Source of the DNA: Gibbula magus
Lineage: Eukaryota > Mollusca > Gastropoda > Trochida > Trochidae
Assembly (NCBI GenBank): GCA_936450465.1
Contig: OW388293.1
Location: 53,843,201 to 53,907,200, forward strand
Reading direction: 5' to 3'
DNA length: 64,000 nt
How positions within the stretch are numbered: position 1 is the stretch's first letter; every line of letters begins with the position of its first letter. Position numbers and translations under genes: made by a program. The notes under the pieces are model-generated. The model was not told the origin of the DNA. It saw nothing but the letters and a program-made list of their open reading frames with translations, and ran no database searches. This document shows, piece after piece, positions 53,084 to 64,000 of this stretch.

Positions 53084-56000
53084 TTGGCCAATTTGGTCAC
53101 GCGAACCTCTTTAACGGCGAATCTGGAGTCCAACTTAAGGAAGCTAGCGGGAATTTGAAATGACCATTCGATAGATCACAAAGTAATATACATCTCAGCC
53201 AAGTTTTGTTCTGAAATATGCATTTTGAAGAAAGTTATCACGCTTGCTGTCAAGTACTGTGTTTCTCGCACTTAGAATAATTTCCATGTTTTTTGGCCAA
53301 TTTGGTCACGCGAACCTCTATAACGGCGAATCTGGAGTCCAACTGATGGAAGGTAGCGGGATTTCGAAATGACCATTCGATAGATCACATTGTAATATAC
53401 ATCTCAGCCAAGTTTGGTTCTGAAATATGCATTTTGAAGAAAGTTATCACGCTTGCTGTCAAGTACTGTGGTTCTCGCACTTAGAAAAACGTCCATGTTT
53501 TTGGCCAATTTGGTCACGCGAACCTCTTTAACGGCGAATCTGGAGTCCAACTTAAGGAAGGTAGCGGGAATTCGAAATGACCATTCGATAGATCACATTG
53601 TAATATACATATCAGCCAAGTTTGGTTCTGAAATATGCATTTTGAAGAAAGTTATCACGCTTGCTTTCAAGTAGTGTGGTTCTCGCACTTAGTAAAATGT
53701 CCATGTTTTTTTACCAATTTGGTCACGCGAACCTCTTTAACGGCGAATCTGGAGTCCAACTTAAGGAAGGTAGCGGGAATTCGAAATGACCATTCGATGG
53801 ATCACATTGTAATATACATATCAGCCAAGTTTGGTTCTGAAATAGGCATTTTGAAGAAAGTTATCACGCTTGCTGTCAAGTAGTGTGGTTATCGCACTTA
53901 GAATAATTTCCATGTTTTTTGGCCAATTTGGTCACGCGAACCTCTTTAACGGCGAATCTGGAGTCCAACTTAAGGAAGGTAGCGGGAATTCGAAATGACC
54001 ATTCGATGGATCACATTGTAATATACATCTCAGCCAAGTTTGGTTCTGAAATATGCATTTTGAAGAAAGTTATCACGCTTGCTGTCAAGTAGTGTGGTTA
54101 TCGCACTTAGTAAAATGTCCATGTTTTTTTACCAATTTGGTCACGCGAACCTCTTTAATGATCTGGAGTCCAACTTAAGGAAGGTAGCGGGAATTCGAAA
54201 TGACCATTCGATAGATCACATTGTAATATACATCTCAGCCAAGTTTTGTTCTGAAATATGCATTTTGAAGAAAGTTATCACGCTTGCTGTCAAGTACTGT
54301 GTTTCTCGCACTTAGAATAATTTCCATGTTTTTTGGCCAATTTGGTCACGCGAACCTCTTTAACGGCGAATCTGGAGTCCAACTGAAGGAAGGTAGCGGG
54401 AATTCGAAATGACCATTCGATAGATCACATTGTAATTTACATCTCAGCCATGCTTGGTTCTGAAATATGCATTTTGAAGAAAGTTATCACGCTTGCTGTC
54501 AAGTAGCGTGGTTCTCGCACTTAGAATAATTTCCATGTTTTTTGGCCAATTTGGTCACGCGAACCTCTTTAACGGCGAATCTGGTGTCCAACTTAAGGAA
54601 GGTAGCGGGAATTCGAAATGACCATTCGATAGATCACATTGTAATATACATCTCAGCCAAGTTTGGTTCTGAAATATGCATTTTGAAGAAAGTTATCACG
54701 CTTGCTGTCAAGTACTGTGTTTCTCGCACTTAGAATAATTTCCACGTTTTTTGGCCAATTTGGTCACGCGAACCTCTTTAACGGCGAATCTGGAGTCCAA
54801 CTTAAGGAAGGTAGCGGGAATTCGAATTGACCATTCGATGGATCACATTGTAATATACATCTCAGCCAAGTTTGGTTCTGAAATATGCATTTTGAAGAAA
54901 GTTATCACACTTGCTGTCAAGTAGTGTGGTTCTCGCACTTAGAATAATTTCCATGTTTTTTGGCCAATTTGGTCACGCGAACCTCTTTAACGGCGAATCT
55001 GGAGTCCAACTTAAGGAAGGTAGCGGGCATTGGATATGACCATTCGATAGATCACATTGTAATATACATCTTAGCCAAGTTTGGTTCTGAAATATGCATT
55101 TTGAAGAAAGTTATCACGCTTGCTGTCAAGTAGCGTGGTTCTCGCACTTAGAATAATTTCCATGTTTTTTGGCCAATTTGGTCACGCGAACCTCTTTAAC
55201 GGCGAATCTGGTGTCCAACTTAAGGAAGGTAGCGGGAATTCGAATTGACCATTCGATGGATCACATTGTAATATACATCTCAGCCAAGTTTGGTTCTGAA
55301 ATATGCATTTTGAAGAAAGTTATCACGCTTGCTTTCAAGTAGTGTGGTTCTCGCACTTAGTAAAATGTCCATGTTTTTTTACCAATTTGGTCACGCGAAC
55401 CTATTTAACGGCGAATCTGGAGTCCAACTTAAGGAAGGTAGCGGGAATTCGAAATGACCATTCGATGGATCACATTGTAATATACATATCAGCCAAGTTT
55501 GGTTCTGAAATAGGCATTTTGAAGAAAGTTATCACGCTTGCTGTCAAGTAGTGTGGTTATCGCACTTAGAATAATTTCCATGTTTTTTGGCCAATTTGGT
55601 CACGCGAACCTCTTTAACGGCGAATCTGGAGTCCAACTTAAGGAAGGTAGCGGGAATTCGAAATGACCATTCGATGGATCACATTGTAATATACATCTCA
55701 GCCAAGTTTGGTTCTGAAATATGCATTTTGAAGAAAGTTATCACGCTTGCTGTCAAGTAGTGTGGTTATCGCACTTAGTAAAATGTCCATGTTTTTTTAC
55801 CAATTTGGTCACGCGAACCTCTTTAATGATCTGGAGTCCAACTTAAGGAAGGTAGCGGGAATTCGAAATGACCATTCGATAGATCACATTGTAATATACA
55901 TCTCAGCCAAGTTTTGTTCTGAAATATGCATTTTGAAGAAAGTTATCACACTTGCTGTCAAGTAGTGTGGTTCTCGCACTTAGAATAATTTCCATGTTTT

Positions 56001-57667
56001 TTGGCCAATTTGGTCACGCGAACCTCTTTAACGGCGAATCTGGAGTCCAACTTAAGGAAGGTAGCGGGCATTGGATATGACCATTCGATAGATCACATTG
56101 TAATATACATCTTAGCCAAGTTTGGTTCTGAAATATGCATTTTGAAGAAAGTTATCACGCTTGCTGTCAAGTAGCGTGGTTCTCGCACTTAGAATAATTT
56201 CCATGTTTTTTGGCCAATTTGGTCACGCGAACCTCTTTAACGGCGAATCTGGTGTCCAACTTAAGGAAGGTACGGGAATTCGAAATGACCATTCGATAGA
56301 TCACATTGTAATATACATCTCAGCCAAGTTTGGTTCTGAAATATGCATTTTGAAGAAAGTTATCACGCTTGCTGTCAAGTAGTGTGGTTCTCGCACTTAG
56401 AATAATTTCCACGTTTTTTGGCCAATTTGGTCACGCGAACCTCTTTAACGGCGAATCTGGAGTCCAACTTAAGGAAGGTAGCGGGAATTCGAATTGACCA
56501 TTCGATGGATCACATTGTAATATACATCTCAGCCAAGTTTGGTTCTGAAATATGCATTTTGAAGAAAGTTATCACGCTTGCTTTCAAGTAGTGTGGTTCT
56601 CGCACTTAGTAAAATGTCCATGTTTTTTTACCAATTTGGTCACGCGAACCTCTTTAACGGCGAATCTGGAGTCCAACTTAAGGAAGGTAGCGGGAATTCG
56701 AAATGACCATTCGATGGATCACATTGTAATATACATATCAGCCAAGTTTGGTTCTGAAATAGGCATTTTGAAGAAAGTTATCACGCTTGCTGTCAAGTAG
56801 TGTGGTTATCGCACTTAGAATAATTTCCATGTTTTTTGGCCAATTTGGTCACGCGAACCTCTTTAACGGCGAATCTGGAGTCCAACTTAAGGAAGGTAGC
56901 GGGAATTCGAAATGACCATTCGATGGATCACATTGTAATATACCTCTCAGCCAAGTTTGGTTCTGAAATATGCATTTTGAAGAAAGTTATCACGCTTGCT
57001 GTCAAGTAGTGTGGTTATCGCACTTAGTAAAATGTCCATGTTTTTTTACCAATTTGGTCACGCGAACCTCTTTAATGATCTGGAGTCCAACTTAAGGAAG
57101 GTAGCGGGAATTCGAAATGACCATTCGATAGATCACATTGTAATATACATCTCAGCCAAGTTTTGTTCTGAAATATGCATTTTGAAGAAAGTTATCACGC
57201 TTGCTGTCAAGTACTGTGTTTCTCGCACTTAGAATAATTTCCATGTTTTTTGGCCAATTTGGTCACGCGAACCTCTTTAACGGCGAATCTGGAGTCCAAC
57301 TGAAGGAAGGTAGCGGGAATTCGAAATGACCATTCGATAGATCACATTGTAATTTACATCTCAGCCATGCTTGGTTCTGAAATATGCATTTTGAAGAAAG
57401 TTATCACGCTTGCTGTCAAGTAGCGTGGTTCTCGCACTTAGAATAATTTCCATGTTTTTTGGCCAATTTGGTCACGCGAACCTCTTTAACGGCGAATCTG
57501 GTGTCCAACTTAAGGAAGGTAGCGGGAATTCGAAATGACCATTCGATAGATCACATTGTAATATACATCTCAGCCAAGTTTGGTTCTGAAATATGCATTT
57601 TGAAGAAAGTTATCACGCTTGCTGTCAAGTACTGTGTTTCTCGCACTTAGAATAATTTCCATGTTTT
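53084..57667 (+). repeat. Domain B block 6: degraded third 15-mer, then 8-mer and 6-mer units
   Basis: The first ~2.2 kb follows block 5 at offset 3,139-3,140 (50,940/54,079 and 51,403/54,542). Its alpha monomer is altered ('gggaatttgaaatg' and 'gatcacaaagtaat', about 53,150-53,185). From about 55.3 kb the order switches: 53,635/55,303 and 54,079/55,747 are 1,668 bp apart (8-mer with one 4-bp deletion). Then 55,303/56,552 and 55,747/56,996 are 1,249 bp apart (6-mer, 4-bp deletion plus a 1-bp deletion at about 56,271). No 8-bp duplication occurs after 53,023. Confidence 0.83.
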
Positions 57668-60600
57668 TTGGCCAATTTGGTCACGCGAACCTCTTTAACG
57701 GCGAATCTGGAGTCCAACTTAAGGAAGGTAGCGGGCATTGGATATGACCATTCGATAGATCACATTGTAATATACATCTTAGCCAAGTTTGGTTCTGAAA
57801 TATGCATTTTGAAGAAAGTTATCACGCTTGCTGTCAAGTAGCGTGGTTCTCGCACTTAGAATAATTTCCATGTTTTTTGGCCAATTTGGTCACGCGAACC
57901 TCTTTAACGGCGAATCTGGTGTCCAACTTAAGGAAGGTAGCGGGAATTCGAAATGACCATTCGATAGATCACATTGTAATATACATCTCAGCCAAGTTTG
58001 GTTCTGAAATATGCATTTTAAAGAAAGTTATCACGCTTGCTGTCAAGTAGTGTGGTTCTCGCACTTAGAATAATTTCCACGTTTTTTGGCCAATTTGGTC
58101 ACGCGAACCTCTTTAACGGCGAATCTGGAGTCCAACTTAAGGAAGGTAGCGGGAATTCGAATTGACCATTCGATGGATCACATTGTAATATACATCTCAG
58201 CCAAGTTTGGTTCTGAAATATGCATTTTGAAGAAAGTTATCACACTTGCTGTCAAGTAGTGTGGTTCTCGCACTTAGAATAATTTCCATGTTTTTTGGCC
58301 AATTTGGTCACGCGAACCTCTTTAACGGCGAATCTGGAGTCCAACTTAAGGAAGGTAGCGGGCATTGGATATGACCATTCGATAGATCACATTGTAATAT
58401 ACATCTTAGCCAAGTTTGGTTCTGAAATATGCATTTTGAAGAAAGTTATCACGCTTGCTGTCAAGTAGCGTGGTTCTCGCACTTAGAATAATTTCCATGT
58501 TTTTTGGCCAATTTGGTCACGCGAACCTCTTTAACGGCGAATCTGGTGTCCAACTTAAGGAAGGTAGCGGGAATTCGAAATGACCATTCGATAGATCACA
58601 TTGTAATATACATCTCAGCCAAGTTTGGTTCTGAAATATGCATTTTGAAGAAAGTTATCACGCTTGCTGTCAAGTAGTGTGGTTCTCGCACTTAGAATAA
58701 TTTCCATGTTTTTTGGCCAATTTGGTCACGCGAACCTCTTTAACGGCGAATCTGGAGTCCAACTGAAGGAAGGTAGCGGGAATTCGAAATGACCATTCGA
58801 TAGATCACATTGTAATATACATCTCAGCCAAGTTTGGTTCTGAAATATGCATTTTGAAGAAAGTTATCACGCTTGCTGTCAAGTACTGTGTTTCTCGCAC
58901 TTAGTAAAATGTCCATGTTTTTTGGCCAATTTGGTCACGCGAACCTCTTTAACGGCGAATCTGGAGTCCAACTTAAGGAAGGTAGCGGGAATTCGAAATG
59001 ACCATTCGATAGATCACATTGTAATATATATCTCAGCCAAGTTTGGTTCTGAAATATGCATTTTGAAGAAAGTTATCACGCTTGCTGTCAAGTACTGTGT
59101 TTCTCGCACTTAGAATAATTTCCACGTTTTTTGGCCAATTTGGTCACGCGAACCTCTTTAACGGCGAATCTGGAGTCCAACTTAAGGAAGGTAGCGGGAA
59201 TTCGAATTGACCATTCGATGGATCACATTGTAATATACATCTCAGCCAAGTTTGGTTCTGAAATATGCATTTTTAAGAAAGTTATCACACTTGCTGTCAA
59301 GTAGTGTGGTTCTCGCACTTAGAATAATTTCCATGTTTTTTGGCCAATTTGGTCACGCGAACCTCTTTAACTTCGAATCTGGAGTCCAACTTAAGGTAGG
59401 TATCGGGAATTCGAAATGACCATTCGATAGATCATATTGTAATATACATCTCAGCCAAGTTTGGTTCTGAAATATGCATTTTGAAGAAAGTTATCACGCT
59501 TGCTGTCAAGTAGTGTGGTTCTCGCACTTAGAAAAACGTCCATGTTTTTTGGCCAATTTGGTCACGCGAACCTCTTTAACGGCGAATCTGGAGTCCAACT
59601 TAAGGAAGGTAGCGGGAATTCGAAATGACCATTCGATAGATCACATTGTAATATACATATCAGCCAAGTTTGGTTCTGAAATATGACTTTTGAAGAAAGT
59701 TATCACGCTTGCTGTCAAGTACTGTGTTTCTCGCACTTAGAATAATTTCCATGTTTTTTGGCCAATTTGGTCACGCGAACCTCTTTAACGGCGAATCTGG
59801 AGTCCAACTGAAGGAAGGTAGCGGGAATTCGAAATGACCATTCGATAGATCACATTGTAATATACATCTCAGCCAAGTTTGGTTCTGAAATATGCATTTT
59901 GAAGAAAGTTATCACGCTTGCTGTCAAGTACTGTGTTTCTCGCACTTAGTAAAATGTCCATGTTTTTTGGCCAATTTGGTCACGCGAACCTCTTTAACGG
60001 CGAATCTGGAGTCCAACTTAAGGAAGGTAGCGGGAATTCGAAATGACCATTCGATAGATCACATTGTAATATATATCTCAGCCAAGTTTGGTTCTGAAAT
60101 ATGCATTTTGAAGAAAGTTATCACGCTTGCTGTCAAGTACTGTGTTTCTCGCACTTAGTAAAATGTCCATGTTTTTTTACCAATTTGGTCACGCGAACCT
60201 CTTTAACGGCGAATCTGGAGTCCAACTTAAGGAAGGTAGCGGGAATTCGAATTGACCATTCGATGGATCACATTGTAATATACATCTCAGCCAAGTTTGG
60301 TTCTGAAATATGCATTTTTAAGAAAGTTATCACACTTGCTGTCAAGTAGTGTGGTTCTCGCACTTAGAATAATTTCCATGTTTTTTGGCCAATTTGGTCA
60401 CGCGAACCTCTTTAACGGCGAATCTGGAGTCCAACTTAAGGAAGGTAGCGGGCATTGGATATGACCATTCGATAGATCACATTGTAATATACATCTTAGC
60501 CAAGTTTGGTTCTGAAATATGCATTTTGAAGAAAGTTATCACGCTTGCTGTCAAGTAGCGTGGTTCTCGCACTTAGAATAATTTCCATGTTTTTTGGCCA

Positions 60601-61847
60601 ATTTGGTCACGCGAACCTCTTTAACGGCGAATCTGGTGTCCAACTTAAGGAAGGTAGCGGGAATTCGAAATGACCATTCGATAGATCATATTGTAATATA
60701 CATCTCAGCCAAGTTTGGTTCTGAAATATGCATTTTGAAGAAAGTTATCACGCTTGCTGTCAAGTAGTGTGGTTCTCGCACTTAGAATAATTTCCATGTT
60801 TTTTGGCCAATTTGGTCACGCGAACCTCTTTAACGGCGAATCTGGAGTCCAACTGAAGGAAGGTAGCGGGAATTCGAAATGACCATTCGATAGATCACAT
60901 TGTAATATACATCTCAGCCAAGTTTGGTTCTGAAATATGCATTTTGAAGAAAGTTATCACGCTTGCTGTCAAGTACTGTGTTTCTCGCACTTAGTAAAAT
61001 GTCCATGTTTTTTGGCCAATTTGGTCACGCGAACCTCTTTAACGGCGAATCTGGAGTCCAACTTAAGGAAGGTAGCGGGAATTCGAAATGACCATTCGAT
61101 AGATCACATTGTAATATACATCTCAGCCAAGTTTGGTTCTGAAATATGCATTTTGAAGAAAGTTATCACGCTTGCTGTCAAGTACTGTGTTTCTCGCACT
61201 TAGAATAATTTCCATGTTTTTTGGCCAATTTGGTCACGCGAACCTCTTTAACGGCGAATCTGGAGTCCAACTTAAGGAAGGTAGCGGGCATTGGATATGA
61301 CCATTCGATAGATCACATTGTAATATACATCTTAGCCAAGTTTGGTTCTGAAATATGCATTTTGAAGAAAGTTATCACGCTTGCTGTCAAGTAGCGTGGT
61401 TCTCGCACTTAGAATAATTTCCATGTTTTTTGGCCAATTTGGTCACGCGAACCTCTTTAACGGCGAATCTGGTGTCCAACTTAAGGAAGGTAGCGGGAAT
61501 TCGAAATGACCATTCGATAGATCACATTGTAATATACATCTCAGCCAAGTTTGGTTCTGAAATATGCATTTTGAAGAAAGTTATCACGCTTGCTGTCAAG
61601 TAGTGTGGTTCTCGCACTTAGAATAATTTCCACGTTTTTTGGCCAATTTGGTCACGCGAACCTCTTTAACGGCGAATCTGGAGTCCAACTTAAGGAAGGT
61701 AGCGGGAATTCGAATTGACCATTCGATGGATCACATTGTAATATACATCTCAGCCAAGTTTGGTTCTGAAATATGCATTTTGAAGAAAGTTATCACACTT
61801 GCTGTCAAGTAGTGTGGTTCTCGCACTTAGAATAATTTCCATGTTTT
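57668..61847 (+). repeat. Domain B block 7: 17-mer HOR (3,553 bp) with its three-monomer left extension
   Basis: Unit 58,295-61,847 is exactly 17 x 209 bp, with no net indel. Order from 58,295: chimeric A-like, 'ctggtgtcc', 'aactgaagg', 'tagtaaaatg', 'ccacg', 'aacttcgaatc' with 'gtaggtatcgg' and 'gatcatattg', 'aaaaacg', 'aactgaagg', 'tagtaaaatg', Q with 'gaattgacc', chimera, 'ctggtgtcc', 'aactgaagg', 'tagtaaaatg', chimera, 'ctggtgtcc', 'ccacg'. The three monomers from 57,668 already match the unit's last three at +3,553. Confidence 0.86.
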
Positions 61848-64000
61848 TTGGCCAATTTGGTCACGCGAACCTCTTTAACGGCGAATCTGGAGTCCAACTT
61901 AAGGAAGGTAGCGGGCATTGGATATGACCATTCGATAGATCACATTGTAATATACATCTTAGCCAAGTTTGGTTCTGAAATATGCATTTTGAAGAAAGTT
62001 ATCACGCTTGCTGTCAAGTAGCGTGGTTCTCGCACTTAGAATAATTTCCATGTTTTTTGGCCAATTTGGTCACGCGAACCTCTTTAACGGCGAATCTGGT
62101 GTCCAACTTAAGGAAGGTAGCGGGAATTCGAAATGACCATTCGATAGATCACATTGTAATATACATCTCAGCCAAGTTTGGTTCTGAAATATGCATTTTG
62201 AAGAAAGTTATCACGCTTGCTGTCAAGTAGTGTGGTTCTCGCACTTAGAATAATTTCCATGTTTTTTGGCCAATTTGGTCACGCGAACCTCTTTAACGGC
62301 GAATCTGGAGTCCAACTGAAGGAAGGTAGCGGGAATTCGAAATGACCATTCGATAGATCACATTGTAATATACATCTCAGCCAAGTTTGGTTCTGAAATA
62401 TGCATTTTGAAGAAAGTTATCACGCTTGCTGTCAAGTACTGTGTTTCTCGCACTTAGTAAAATGTCCATGTTTTTTGGCCAATTTGGTCACGCGAACCTC
62501 TTTAACGGCGAATCTGGAGTCCAACTTAAGGAAGGTAGCGGGAATTCGAAATGACCATTCGATAGATCACATTGTAATATATATCTCAGCCAAGTTTGGT
62601 TCTGAAATATGCATTTTGAAGAAAGTTATCACGCTTGCTGTCAAGTACTGTGTTTCTCGCACTTAGAATAATTTCCACGTTTTTTGGCCAATTTGGTCAC
62701 GCGAACCTCTTTAACGGCGAATCTGGAGTCCAACTTAAGGAAGGTAGCGGGAATTCGAATTGACCATTCGATGGATCACATTGTAATATACATCTCAGCC
62801 AAGTTTGGTTCTGAAATATGCATTTTTAAGAAAGTTATCACACTTGCTGTCAAGTAGTGTGGTTCTCGCACTTAGAATAATTTCCATGTTTTTTGGCCAA
62901 TTTGGTCACGCGAACCTCTTTAACTTCGAATCTGGAGTCCAACTTAAGGTAGGTATCGGGAATTCGAAATGACCATTCGATAGATCATATTGTAATATAC
63001 ATCTCAGCCAAGTTTGGTTCTGAAATATGCATTTTGAAGAAAGTTATCACGCTTGCTGTCAAGTAGTGTGGTTCTCGCACTTAGAAAAACGTCCATGTTT
63101 TTTGGCCAATTTGGTCACGCGAACCTCTTTAACGGCGAATCTGGAGTCCAACTTAAGGAAGGTAGCGGGAATTCGAAATGACCATTCGATAGATCACATT
63201 GTAATATACATATCAGCCAAGTTTGGTTCTGAAATATGACTTTTGAAGAAAGTTATCACGCTTGCTGTCAAGTACTGTGTTTCTCGCACTTAGAATAATT
63301 TCCATGTTTTTTGGCCAATTTGGTCACGCGAACCTCTTTAACGGCGAATCTGGAGTCCAACTGAAGGAAGGTAGCGGGAATTCGAAATGACCATTCGATA
63401 GATCACATTGTAATATACATCTCAGCCAAGTTTGGTTCTGAAATATGCATTTTGAAGAAAGTTATCACGCTTGCTGTCAAGTACTGTGTTTCTCGCACTT
63501 AGTAAAATGTCCATGTTTTTTGGCCAATTTGGTCACGCGAACCTCTTTAAAGGCGAATCTGGAGTCCAACTTAAGGAAGGTAGCGGGAATTCGAAATGAC
63601 CATTCGATAGATCACATTGTAATATATATCTCAGCCAAGTTTGGTTCTGAAATATGCATTTTGAAGAAAGTTATCACGCTTGCTGTCAAGTAGTGTGTTT
63701 CTCGCACTTAGTAAAATGTCCATGTTTTTTTACCAATTTGGTCACGCGAACCTCTTTAACGGCGAATCTGGAGTCCAACTTAAGGAAGGTAGCGGGAATT
63801 CGAATTGACCATTCGATGGATCACATTGTAATATACATCTCAGCCAAGTTTGGTTCTGAAATATGCATTTTTAAGAAAGTTATCACACTTGCTGTCAAGT
63901 AGTGTGGTTCTCGCACTTAGAATAATTTCCATGTTTTTTGGCCAATTTGGTCACGCGAACCTCTTTAACGGCGAATCTGGAGTCCAACTTAAGGAAGGTA
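61848..64000 (+). repeat. Second 17-mer HOR copy, cut by the window end
   Basis: Ten monomers and part of an eleventh follow the order of 58,295 onward at offset 3,553 (58,847/62,400, 59,474/63,027, 59,892/63,445, 60,101/63,654). Differences noticed are 'ctctttaaaggcg' at about 63,545 against 'ctctttaacggcg', and 'aagtagtgtg' at 63,688 against 'aagtactgtg' at 60,135. Confidence 0.85.

Larger units (their letters stand above)
1..64000 (+). repeat. Satellite DNA array, ~209-bp monomer, about 306 head-to-tail copies
   Basis: Every part of the window is a copy of one ~209-bp unit. Taking the unit to begin at 'ttggccaatttgg', starts fall at 172, 381, 590, 799, 1008, 1217, 1426, 1635 and onward in steps of 209, with occasional 205-217 bp steps from small indels. 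All copies have the same orientation. Order inside the unit: T-run and 'ggccaattt'; 'ggtcacgcgaacctcttta'; 'acggcgaatctggagtcc'; 'ttaaggaaggtagcggg'; a variable core ('aattggaaatgacc', 'cattggatatgacc' or 'aattcgaaatgacc'); 'atagatcacattgtaatat'; 'agccaagtttggttctgaaa'; 'ttttgaagaaagttat'; a variable 'aagtatcgtg', 'aagtagtgtg' or 'aagtactgtg'; then 'ttctcgcacttagaataat'. The first and last copies are cut by the window ends. Array structure is seen directly. A role in centromere or heterochromatin is inference from how such arrays usually behave. Confidence 0.98.
38224..64000 (+). repeat. Satellite domain B: long higher-order repeats
   Basis: About 123 monomers. Most have the core 'gggaattcgaaatgacc' (EcoRI and BstBI sites overlapping), 'gttatcacgcttgc', and 'gtgtggttctcgc' or 'aagtactgtgtttctcgc'. 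Several carry the spacer 'ttagtaaaatgtccatg' with 'ttaccaattt' in place of 'ggccaattt' (called Q here). HOR periods are long: 9-mer (1,885 bp), 10-mer (2,099), 22-mer (4,596), 15-mer (3,140, two adjacent copies), 8-mer (1,668), 6-mer (1,249) and 17-mer (3,553). The V, W, 'ccacttcgg' and T7/'ctaattt' markers of domain A were not seen here. Confidence 0.93.

Noticed and set aside
172..63902. Over 130 short open frames (about 60-88 codons) on both strands, many encoding near-identical peptides
   Set aside because: They are one chance frame seen again in each monomer. Most plus-strand ones use a TTG start, and a plus-strand and a minus-strand frame overlap in many monomers. Differences between copies change amino acids freely, and whether a frame passes the length cut depends on one variable site ('aagtag' against 'aagtat' or 'aagtac'). 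209 bp does not keep frame, so no longer protein is possible.
1..64000. CRISPR array
   Set aside because: The period is ~209 bp and the whole unit is repeated; there are no short repeats separated by unique spacers and no cas genes.
1..64000. Telomeric repeat, rDNA spacer or LTR array
   Set aside because: No short telomere-like unit, no rRNA-like segment and no polymerase or integrase coding sequence was seen in any frame.

Overview
The whole 64-kb window is one uninterrupted, head-to-tail satellite DNA array. The monomer is about 209 bp (roughly 306 copies), all in one orientation. The window opens and closes inside a monomer, so the array continues past both ends. I find no unique flanking DNA, protein gene, rRNA, tRNA, transposon or CRISPR array. 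The many short open frames (58-88 codons, both strands, mostly TTG starts) are by-products of one sequence being repeated. 209 is not a multiple of 3, so no frame continues from monomer to monomer.

The organism is very probably a eukaryote, because long satellite arrays with higher-order repeats (HORs) are typical of centromeric, pericentromeric or other heterochromatin. I do not recognise the family and cannot name a species. A hand-counted domain B monomer has 84 G+C in 209 (40%) and 9 CpG against about 8.4 expected. CpG is therefore not depleted, which fits a genome or locus without heavy CpG methylation (inference).

Layout: domain A (1 to about 38,223) and domain B (about 38,224 to 64,000) are two subfamilies of the same monomer with different HOR styles. 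Domain A is a patchwork of short HORs (2- to 8-mers). It mixes monomers ending in 'aagtatcgtg' and 'aagtagtgtg' and carries linked marker variants: T7 plus 'ggctaattt', the V-W dimer, and 'ggccacttcgg'. Domain B has an almost fixed EcoRI/BstBI core ('gaattcgaa'), a 'gtgtggttctcgc' 3' part and long HORs of 6, 8, 9, 10, 15, 17 and 22 monomers. Two indels act as barcodes in B: an 8-bp tandem duplication (5 copies) and a net 4-bp deletion (9 copies). The A/B change lies inside one monomer near 38.22-38.29 kb.

The most interesting points are the sharp A/B junction, the nested HOR history readable from rare indels, nine chimeric monomers in B carrying an A-like 45-bp tract, and the ~209-bp period close to a nucleosome repeat. 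All comparisons were made by eye; percent identities were not computed.
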